Assembly (NCBI RefSeq): GCF_006783905.1
Contig: NZ_VFPE01000008.1
Coordinates: 62,001 to 126,000 of the forward strand
Direction: 5' to 3'
Origin: Microbacterium kyungheense
GTDB lineage: Bacteria; Actinomycetota; Actinomycetes; Actinomycetales; Microbacteriaceae
Length of the DNA: 64,000 bases
The notes under the pieces are model-generated. The model did not search any database, was not told the origin of the DNA, and saw nothing but the letters and a program-made list of their open reading frames with translations. How positions within the stretch are numbered: position 1 is the stretch's first letter; every line of letters begins with the position of its first letter. Made by a program: the position numbers and the translations under genes. Shown in pieces: positions 51,723 to 57,501 of the stretch.

Positions 51723-52418
51723 CTACCGGATGCCCTGGACGCCCGCGCTCGCCTCGACCTCCCGAGCCGCCGAGATATCGAACCGGCGAACCTCATCCCC
51801 GAGCCCGGGAACCTCTGCCGCCTGGGCCTCCTGGTAGCCCTCGGGGTCGGCGCGGTAGAGAGCCGTCCACGCGCCCGTGCTGATCTCGCCCGCTTGAGCC
51901 TCAGTGAGCACGCGAGCCCATGCGGCCGGACCGGCGCTCTCCTGCTCGGCCTGGATCCGCTGGGCGGCGGGCTCATGGCCGAGGGCGGCGAGGCGATCGA
52001 ACGCGAGCGCGCCGATCTCAGCCTCGATGTCCTCGCGGTGCGGCGAGTCCTTGACCCCAGGCATCGACGGGAGCCAGTCGAGGAGAGCGACGACCGTTCG
52101 GAGATCCCCCGAGGCGACGATCTGCTCGGGGCGACGACCACGGTCTAGATCCGCCTGGATGCGCTCCCGCTGGTGGAGGGCGACCGCTACTTCATCGGCG
52201 TTTCCCGGGCGGAGGGCTTCGAGGATCTCGGCCCGCGACGAGCCGGGGATCTCGGGGACGGTCGGGATGACGGCGGCGAGGTTCGCGTTCGCGCTCTGGC
52301 GCAGTCCGATTTGGCGGGCGATGAGAGCCTTCCGCGTGAGGTTGCGATCCTGGAACGTGATCGCTGAGCGTGTCTCCTGCTGATGGCGACTGAAAGCGCC
52401 GGGGTAGTTCGTGGTCAT
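51723..52418 (-). CDS. Hypothetical protein of the element
   Basis: 231 residues, starting at ATG 52418 after AGGAG with a 6-nt spacer. Hydrophilic, helix-rich, with a basic N terminus (SRHQQETRSAITFQDRNLTRKALIARQIG) and an acidic C-terminal half; no membrane segment. Three DnaA-box-like nonamers lie immediately upstream. Not recognised; could be a phage-interference or packaging-related protein given its place next to the small-terminase-like gene. Confidence 0.7.
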   Translation of the reverse strand: MTTNYPGAFSRHQQETRSAITFQDRNLTRKALIARQIGLRQSANANLAAVIPTVPEIPGSSRAEILEALRPGNADEVAVALHQRERIQADLDRGRRPEQIVASGDLRTVVALLDWLPSMPGVKDSPHREDIEAEIGALAFDRLAALGHEPAAQRIQAEQESAGPAAWARVLTEAQAGEISTGAWTALYRADPEGYQEAQAAEVPGLGDEVRRFDISAAREVEASAGVQGIR

Positions 52419-52433
52419 GATGATCTCCTGATC

Positions 52434-52462
52434 TGTGGATAGGGCTGTGGATATGTGGATAA
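52434..52462. promoter_or_regulatory. Three clustered DnaA-box-like sites in the element
   Basis: TGTGGATAG (52434-52442), TGTGGATAT (52446-52454) and TGTGGATAA (52454-52462) lie head-to-tail in 29 bp, upstream of the gene starting at 52418. The third is an exact DnaA consensus. They may contribute to element replication or DnaA-linked control. Confidence 0.6.
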
Positions 52463-52511
52463 ATCTACGTATCTCGTCGGATCTCTGCCGCCTGAACCTC
52501 GTACATGCATC

Positions 52512-53033
52512 TCAGACGCTCCCTGCTCGCCTCTGCCGAGCGTTCTCGCCTTCCAGGGGGTCCTGGGGGGTCTGGGGCTCCCGATCCGGCAGATCGGCGT
52601 CCAGCGCGTCGTCCTCCTCGCGGACCTTCCCGAGCCACGCGCCGAGGACCGCCGCGACCTCAGCGATGCCCGAGTCAGCCTGGGGCTCGTACAGCCCGAG
52701 CAACTTCGCGCGGTGGTCCATGATCCGCAGGAGCCGATCGATCGCGCCGAGGTTCCCGCGAACGATCCCATCTGCCAGGGAACGCTGGGCGAGATCCAGC
52801 CGCTCCAGTTCGATGTCGCGGAGTTGCTTCGCCGCCTCGCGAGGGATCCCCGCGAGAGCCCGATCGATTGCCTTCTTGGCGGCGCTCCGGTGGGCGTAGC
52901 CGAGTTCCCGTGCGATCCGATCGTGCGAGTAGCCGAGGAGGCGGAGATCGAGAGCCTTCGACTCCCTGGTGCGCGCCTCCGCCCGGATCTGCGTCTGAGT
53001 CTTACCCCGCGCCGGGGATGTGCGTTGCGTCAT
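52512..53033 (-). CDS. Small-terminase-like DNA-binding protein
   Basis: 173 residues from ATG 53033, overlapping the upstream stop (ATGA). A helix-turn-helix near residues 25-60 (SKALDLRLLGYSHDRIARELGYAHRSAAKKAIDRAL) is followed by RDIELERLDLAQRSLADGIVRGNLGAIDRLLRIMDHRAKLLGLYEP, the helical oligomerisation pattern seen in many actinophage small terminase subunits. Satellites use such proteins to redirect helper-phage packaging to their own DNA. No large terminase accompanies it. An alternative is a transcriptional regulator of the element. Confidence 0.65.
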   Translation of the reverse strand: MTQRTSPARGKTQTQIRAEARTRESKALDLRLLGYSHDRIARELGYAHRSAAKKAIDRALAGIPREAAKQLRDIELERLDLAQRSLADGIVRGNLGAIDRLLRIMDHRAKLLGLYEPQADSGIAEVAAVLGAWLGKVREEDDALDADLPDREPQTPQDPLEGENARQRRAGSV

Positions 53034-53422
53034 GCTCGAACCTCCGATGTGTCTTGCTCCATGTGTTTCCCGCTCTCCTGCTCGTGAAGGGCGAGGAGAG
53101 CGGCCAGGAGAGCCCTGACCTCCCGGGCCTCGACCCGGTTCGCCGCCGCCTCCGCCGTGACCGCGCCCACATATCGAGTCACGGCATCGGCCACCCAACG
53201 CTGGGAGTGCTCCATCCCGGACTTGAACCCGCGCAGGGCGTAGGCGCGGTCATCCTTCGCCCTTCGGAGGCTGGTCCGGTCGGGTCCGTCGAGGGTCTGC
53301 CGGATCTGGCGGAGGAGATCGTCTCGGGCCGAGTCGGGCGGGGTTGTGGCTCGGGCGGCATCGCGCATCTGCCCGATCGTGTGCTGTGCGGCTCTGAATG
53401 TCCGCATCTCTCGCTCGCTCAT
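53030..53422 (-). CDS. Hypothetical protein of the element
   Basis: 130 residues, overlapping both neighbours by about 4 nt. Hydrophilic, helical, rich in Arg, Ala and Glu (MRTFRAAQHTIGQMRDAARATTPPDSARDDLLRQIRQTL). No recognised motif. Coupled translation with the initiator-like and small-terminase-like genes suggests an early-operon role. Confidence 0.65.
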   Translation of the reverse strand: MSEREMRTFRAAQHTIGQMRDAARATTPPDSARDDLLRQIRQTLDGPDRTSLRRAKDDRAYALRGFKSGMEHSQRWVADAVTRYVGAVTAEAAANRVEAREVRALLAALLALHEQESGKHMEQDTSEVRA

Positions 53423-54333
53423 GATGCTTCCCTCCTGTCGATGTCGAGATCCTGGTCGTCCACGTAGGAGCGGGCTCTCGGACTGAGGTCCCAGTAGTTG
53501 CCGTCGAGAGGCTCGCCCCGGTGCCGGCGTCGCTCTACCTCGGGCCAGAGATCTCGGATCTCCTCGTCGGCCTCTGCGTCAGTCAGCGGAGCAGGGTTCT
53601 CGATTCGTTCCCCTGTCATCACCCGCAGGTCGCGGACCCAGAGAACCTGGGCGCGGGTGGCGCGGCGCGGAACTCTAGGAGTCCGTCCCTGACTCTGAGA
53701 GTGGAGGTCACCGGATTGGCCGTCGGGAGTGGATCCGCCGCTCCCGAGAGGGTCGCAAGGATCTGAGCCAGAGACGGCGGAGAGGTTGTCATCGAGGTCG
53801 CCCGACTTGTCGGGCTTTGCAGTGGCGAGCCCGGAGGGATCGGTCTTTAGAGATCTGGAGAGATCTGTTGATCTGATCGTGGCTAGATCCTGGGCACCTG
53901 GGTGGCTAGATCCTGGGCACTCAGTGGCTAGATCCTGGGCACCGAGATCCTCTCCCGTCTCACCGAGCGCATCGTCCCCTGCTCCGATCGGGTCGTCTTG
54001 GGTGTCCAGATCCTGGGCACCGAGGAGGCTCTCGAATGGGCCGGTCAGGGCGATCCGGTAGACGTGCGCGCGGTTGGCGCGCCGCTCGATGATCTGCACG
54101 ACTCGGGCGGCGACCAGGGAGTCCAATGCTCCCGCGGCGGTCATGCGGCTCCCCATCCCGGAGAGCCTGGCGACTCGTCCGATGCTCGCGGCGTTCGTGA
54201 TCCCTGTGTTCCAGTCGGCGCAGGTGTAGAGGGCCGCGTAGGCGGCGATGCCGTTGGGTCCGATCCCGAGGTCGAGGGCTCTCTCCTGGAGCCAGGTGGG
54301 CACCTTCGCATAGCCCGATTCGTTCTTGGTCAT
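53419..54333 (-). CDS. Initiator-like winged-helix protein with intragenic iterons
   Basis: 304 residues; GGAG 7 nt before ATG 54333. The N-terminal 95 residues form a winged-helix domain of the phage replication/DnaD-RepA type (ATWLQERALDL-like start, IGRVARLSGMGSRMTAAGALDSLVAARVVQII, RANRAHVYRIALTG). A polar low-complexity centre coincides with 18-bp DNA repeats at 53880-53942. A basic C-terminal helix pair follows (RRATRAQVLWVRDLRVMTGERIE). The arrangement parallels lambda O, whose gene contains ori iterons. Function is inferred from domain type and repeats. Confidence 0.65.
   Translation of the reverse strand: MTKNESGYAKVPTWLQERALDLGIGPNGIAAYAALYTCADWNTGITNAASIGRVARLSGMGSRMTAAGALDSLVAARVVQIIERRANRAHVYRIALTGPFESLLGAQDLDTQDDPIGAGDDALGETGEDLGAQDLATECPGSSHPGAQDLATIRSTDLSRSLKTDPSGLATAKPDKSGDLDDNLSAVSGSDPCDPLGSGGSTPDGQSGDLHSQSQGRTPRVPRRATRAQVLWVRDLRVMTGERIENPAPLTDAEADEEIRDLWPEVERRRHRGEPLDGNYWDLSPRARSYVDDQDLDIDRREAS
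53880..54020. repeat. Iteron-like 18-bp repeats inside the initiator gene
   Basis: TGGCTAGATCCTGGGCAC occurs exactly three times, at 53880-53897, 53903-53920 and 53925-53942, starts 23 and 22 bp apart; AGATCCTGGGCAC recurs at 54008-54020. Copies one and three are read as GAQDLAT but copy two as CPGSSH, so the DNA rather than the protein is conserved. An AT-richer stretch with AGATCTG repeats abuts at about 53846-53880. Confidence 0.75.
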
Positions 54334-54370
54334 GTTCGCGCTCCAGTCGCCGGGATCTCGTGAGAGTGGT

Positions 54371-54586
54371 TCAGTCGCCCAGGAGGGCGCGAAGGCGTGG
54401 GACCGGGATGAGGATGCGCTTGCCGATGCGGATCACGGGGATCTCGTCGCGCTTGATCGCTTCGTAGGCGCTCCAGGTGCCGATCCCGAGGATCTGCGCG
54501 GCCTCGGGGACGGTGCATGTGGCGCGTCCGTGGAGGTCATCGATTGTGAGAGTGGGCCGCTCGGGGGCGGTGGTTCTGTTCGTCAT
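54371..54586 (-). CDS. xis: Excisionase-like small DNA-binding protein
   Basis: 71 residues. MerR-like/helix_turn_helix_17 domain: TCTVPEAAQILGIGTWSAYEAIKRDEIPVIRIGKRILIPVPRLRALL. This family includes Xis and AlpA proteins of actinobacterial elements. It lies divergent to the integrase across 210 bp, the usual place for a recombination directionality factor that also represses or activates int. Confidence 0.8.
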   Translation of the reverse strand: MTNRTTAPERPTLTIDDLHGRATCTVPEAAQILGIGTWSAYEAIKRDEIPVIRIGKRILIPVPRLRALLGD

Positions 54587-54796
54587 CTCTGGGTTCCGTT
54601 CGTTCGGTTCGGACCGGTGTCTTGGGACCAGAATAGGGTGTCATTGCGCCCACGAAATTACATCTGACCTGGGATTTATTGGGCTAGGCAATCGTATGTA
54701 GTGGATCGCCCAGCCCTCTCGACGTGAGATCTGCCGAGGACACAGGAAAGATCAGATCAGCCCCGAAAACCAGGCGCTTAGCACGAAAGGCAGACC
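54587..54796. promoter_or_regulatory. Divergent xis/int control region
   Basis: 210 bases without a gene, more AT-rich than its neighbours. A short TTCGTTCGGTTCGG direct repeat cluster lies near 54601. On the minus strand TATTCT is a plausible -10 for the xis operon. Promoter for int is not obvious. Confidence 0.4.
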
Positions 54797-56017
54797 ATGA
54801 CTCAGACCAGCCGAAAGGCCTCCAGAATCGACTTCGGATCAGTTCGAAAACTTCCCTCCGGGCGGTGGCAATCCCGCTATCTCGACCCGGCAGGGAGGCC
54901 GATGACCGGCCCGCAGACGTTCCAGACGAAGCGGGAGGCCCTTGACCATCTCGCCGCCGTCCGCTCCGACCGGATGCGCGGGACCTACATCGACCACCGC
55001 GCGGGGCTCGTCCCGTTCGGCCCATACGCCGCCGACTGGATCGCCCACGGAGGACGGCGAGGAGCGCTCGCGCCAAAGACTCGAGATCTCTACGAGACGA
55101 CCCTCGCCGGTCCACTCGCTCCGCTCCGGGAGATACCGATCGCCTCGATCACGCCCTCCCAGGTGCGCGCCTGGTACACGAAGACGGGCCGAGTCCTCGC
55201 GGCGTCCGCCAAGCGGCAGGGCGGCGACGGATCATCCCGACTCCGCCAGGCCTACAGCCTTCTCCGGGCGATCATGGCGACCGCCGTCCGGGACGGGATG
55301 ATCCCCGCGAACTCCTGCCAGATCGACCGGGCCGGATCGGTGAAGCACGCAGAGCGCCCGTACATGAGCGCCGAGGATCTCGGGCGGATCGTCGCGGCGA
55401 TGCCGGCGAAGTGGCATCTGCCCATCCGAGTGATGTTCGGCGCGCATCTCCGCCTCGGGGAACTGCTCGCGCTCCAGCGGCGGGACTACACGAACGGGGT
55501 CCTCCTGGTCGAGCGGCAGATCGTCCGCGTAGGCGGCGAGGACATCGAGAGCGGCACCAAGACCGGCAACGTCCGGAGGGTCGATCTCCCGCCGAGCATC
55601 GCGGCCGATCTGGAGGTCTACCTCTCGACTGCTCCGGGCTTCGGCAAGGCTCCGATGTTCCCCGGAACGGACGGCGAGCGGTTCACCGGAGGAGCGATCG
55701 GTCAGGCCTGGCGGAAGGCGGCACGGAAGGCTGGGCTGTCCCAGTTCCGGCTCCACGATCTGCGGCACGCGAGCCTCACCCTGGCGGCTCAGGCGGGCGC
55801 GACGACCCGCGAACTCATGGCCCGCGCGGGACACTCGACCGCCCGAGCGGCTCTGCTCTACCAGCACGCGGCGGAGGAGCGAAGCGGGGCGATCGCGGCG
55901 GGCATGGATGCCCTCTCCGGAGGGTCAATCGGGACCGCTACTGGCACGACCATGGCACGAACGGCTCTGGAGGCAACGAGAAAGTCCCCCGAGCAGGAGG
56001 CCGGAAAGGCGCTCTGA
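54797..56017 (+). CDS. int: Tyrosine site-specific integrase
   Basis: 406 residues. N-terminal arm-binding domain (IDFGSVRKLPSGRWQSRYLDPAGR), a SAM-like core-binding domain (about 75-165) and the catalytic domain with box I Arg in HLRLGELLALQ, HDLRHAS (His-x-x-Arg), GHS and the nucleophile Tyr in ALLYQHA. The gene reads towards attR and stops 17 nt before it; its last codons contain the right arm sites. The C-terminal 40 residues beyond Tyr are low-complexity. Catalyses insertion into tRNA-Ala. Confidence 0.95.
   Translation: MTQTSRKASRIDFGSVRKLPSGRWQSRYLDPAGRPMTGPQTFQTKREALDHLAAVRSDRMRGTYIDHRAGLVPFGPYAADWIAHGGRRGALAPKTRDLYETTLAGPLAPLREIPIASITPSQVRAWYTKTGRVLAASAKRQGGDGSSRLRQAYSLLRAIMATAVRDGMIPANSCQIDRAGSVKHAERPYMSAEDLGRIVAAMPAKWHLPIRVMFGAHLRLGELLALQRRDYTNGVLLVERQIVRVGGEDIESGTKTGNVRRVDLPPSIAADLEVYLSTAPGFGKAPMFPGTDGERFTGGAIGQAWRKAARKAGLSQFRLHDLRHASLTLAAQAGATTRELMARAGHSTARAALLYQHAAEERSGAIAAGMDALSGGSIGTATGTTMARTALEATRKSPEQEAGKAL
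55942..55960. promoter_or_regulatory. Right-arm integrase binding repeats inside int
   Basis: TGGCACGACcaTGGCACGA: two direct copies 11 bp apart, in the last 25 codons of int and 75-93 bp inside attR. Left-arm copies have the same sequence, orientation and spacing. Confidence 0.7.
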
Positions 56018-56034
56018 TCAGGGGACTTCTACTA

Positions 56035-56087
56035 TGTGGAGCCTAGGAGATTCGAACTCCTGACATCCTGCTTGCAAAGCAGGCGCT
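56035..56087. repeat. attR: 53-bp repeat within tRNA-Ala
   Basis: Identical to 49418-49470. The element enters at the tRNA 3' end and this side keeps the full tRNA gene, so the element restores the host tRNA. Confidence 0.95.
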
Positions 56088-56109
56088 CTACCAACTGAGC
56101 TAAGGCCCC
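56037..56109 (-). tRNA. tRNA-Ala (TGC)
   Basis: 73 nt. Acceptor GGGGCCT with AGGCTCC keeps the G3.U70 identity pair of alanine tRNA; anticodon loop TTTGCAA gives TGC. T arm and 3' half are duplicated at attL. No encoded CCA. Fifth-gene neighbour of gyrA as in many actinobacteria. Confidence 0.97.
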
Positions 56110-56120
56110 GGGGCTTACGG

Positions 56121-56194
56121 TGGGGCTACCAGGACTTGAACCTGGGACCTCTTCATTATCAGTGAAGCGCTCTAACCGCCTGAGCTATAGCCCC
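56121..56194 (-). tRNA. tRNA-Ile (GAT)
   Basis: 74 nt. Acceptor GGGGCTA/TAGCCCC with discriminator A; anticodon stem CTTCA/TGAAG encloses CTGATAA, anticodon GAT. Eleven bases upstream of tRNA-Ala, probably one transcript. Confidence 0.97.
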
Positions 56195-56248
56195 GAATGT
56201 CTGCGTCGCTTGCGCTCCGCAACCTCCAAGACTTTACCTGACGATCCT

Positions 56249-56278
56249 GGATTTCACGAATCGGGCCCGGATTTCACG
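56249..56278. repeat. Direct repeat GGATTTCACG before the VIT1-like gene
   Basis: Exact decamers at 56249-56258 and 56269-56278, starts 20 bp apart, in the divergent gap between tRNA-Ile and the transporter gene. Phasing suggests a tandem regulator site; binder unknown. Confidence 0.5.
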
Positions 56279-56300
56279 GTCGGCGTAGTTGACTGAGGGC

Positions 56301-57014
56301 GTGACCGATCAGTCCCACCCCGATGAGCCGCACGGCGTCGGCCTCGGTCAGCGCCTGAACTGGCTGCGCGCGGGAGTCCTCGGCGCGAACGACGGCATCG
56401 TGTCGGTCGCAGCCCTGGTCGTCGGCGTCGCAGGCGCCACCACCGATCTGGGCGCCCTGTTCACCGCCGGCATCGCCGGGCTCGTCGGCGGCGCGATCTC
56501 GATGGCGCTCGGCGAGTACGTGTCGGTGAGCAGCCAGCGCGACTCCGAGCGTGCGCTCATCGCGAAGGAGCAGGCCGAGCTGCGCGACATGCCGGACGAG
56601 GAGCTCGCCGAGCTCACCCAGCTGTACCGCGACCGGGGCCTGACCGAGGCGACCGCGCGCCAGGTGGCCGTCGAGCTCACCGCGCACGACGCGCTGGCCG
56701 CACACCTCGAGGTCGAGCTGCACATCGATCAGGACGACCTCGTCAACCCCTGGCACGCCGCCCTGTCGTCGGCGATCTCGTTCACCCTCGGCGCACTGCT
56801 GCCGCTGCTGGCCATCCTGCTCCCGCCACCGGAATGGCGCGTGCCGGTGACCTTCGTCGCCGTCCTCATCGCCCTCGCCGCGACGGGCACGGTGTCGGCT
56901 CAGCTGGGCGGCGCGCCGCGACTGCGGGCGGCATCCCGACTCGTCGTCGGCGGCGCGCTGGCCCTCGTCGCGACCTGGCTCATCGGAACCCTGCTCGGCA
57001 CGACCGTCGTCTGA
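56301..57014 (+). CDS. VIT1/CCC1-family iron/manganese transporter
   Basis: 237 residues from GTG 56301 (a TTG 12 nt upstream is less likely). The family core WLRAGVLGANDGIVSVAALVVGVAGA is followed by GGAISMALGEYVSVSSQRDSERALIAKE, with the conserved membrane-to-cytosol Met/Glu region, and an acidic cytoplasmic helix pair (DEELAELTQLYRDRGLTEATARQVA) that in VIT1 collects metal ions. Five predicted helices. Probably moves Fe2+ or Mn2+ out of the cytosol. Confidence 0.9.
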   Translation: MTDQSHPDEPHGVGLGQRLNWLRAGVLGANDGIVSVAALVVGVAGATTDLGALFTAGIAGLVGGAISMALGEYVSVSSQRDSERALIAKEQAELRDMPDEELAELTQLYRDRGLTEATARQVAVELTAHDALAAHLEVELHIDQDDLVNPWHAALSSAISFTLGALLPLLAILLPPPEWRVPVTFVAVLIALAATGTVSAQLGGAPRLRAASRLVVGGALALVATWLIGTLLGTTVV

Positions 57015-57026
57015 CCGGCAAGGCGA

Positions 57027-57065
57027 AGCGCCGGCATCCCTTCGTGAGAAGTGGATGCCGGCGCT
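57027..57065. terminator. GGATGCC-type terminator after the VIT1-like gene
   Basis: AGCGCCGGCATCC (57027-57039) pairs with GGATGCCGGCGCT (57053-57065), and the intervening bases contain CTTC-GTGA-GAAG, extending the stem to about 17 pairs with one bulge. Located between convergent genes. Confidence 0.75.
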
Positions 57066-57096
57066 CAGTGTCGTGCAGGAGCTGCGGGGTCGCGCG

Positions 57097-57501
57097 TCAG
57101 TTGGAGGTGAAGCCGACCAGGAGCCCGCCGGTCACCTTGACCGCGAGGTTGTAGATGCCCGCGACGACGGCGCCGAGCACCGTCACCACGACGAGGTTCA
57201 GGATCGCGACCACGGCCGAGAATGCCAGCACCTGCGGGAAGTTGATGAACTGCGAGAGCAGCACGCTGCCGTCCGAGAAGCTCGAGAAGAACTTGTCGGC
57301 CTCGCCGATGAGACCCGTGGCCGTGACCACGAGGTAGACCATCACGAAGGCGACCACCGTCACCACGGCGATCGCGATCGCCGCGAGGAACGACAGCTTC
57401 ACCGCGGACCAGAAGTCGATGTACACCAGTCGCAGGCGCACCTGCTTGGCGCTGGTCTTGTGACTGGACTTCTTTGCGAGCTTGTCGGCTACCGTGCTCA
57501 T
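57097..57501 (-). CDS. DUF3566 transmembrane protein
   Basis: 134 residues. Short basic N terminus then the DUF3566 domain: VRLRLVYIDFWSAVKLSFLAAIAIAVVTVVA, DKFFSSFSDG and LAFSAVVAILNLVVVTVLGAVVAGIYNLAVKVTGGL. Two to three membrane helices. Conserved directly after gyrA in actinobacteria and predicted to link membrane and division processes; no biochemical role is known. Overlaps the gyrA stop by 4 nt. Confidence 0.92.
   Translation of the reverse strand: MSTVADKLAKKSSHKTSAKQVRLRLVYIDFWSAVKLSFLAAIAIAVVTVVAFVMVYLVVTATGLIGEADKFFSSFSDGSVLLSQFINFPQVLAFSAVVAILNLVVVTVLGAVVAGIYNLAVKVTGGLLVGFTSN

Larger units (their letters stand above)
49418..56087. mobile_element. 6.6-kb satellite-like integrated element at tRNA-Ala
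   Basis: Bounded by perfect 53-bp direct repeats; the right copy is the 3' end of the intact tRNA-Ala gene. Gene order: attL, arm-type sites, 72-aa ORF and RelA/SpoT-like synthetase (leftward), HIRAN protein (rightward), then leftward hypothetical, small-terminase-like, hypothetical, initiator-like and excisionase genes, and a rightward tyrosine integrase ending at attR. No capsid, tail, lysis or conjugation genes are present. Size, order and the lone small-terminase-like gene resemble phage-inducible satellites more than a decayed prophage. GC content drops visibly near 49500-50700, and GGATGCC is sparser than in flanking DNA. Confidence 0.88.
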
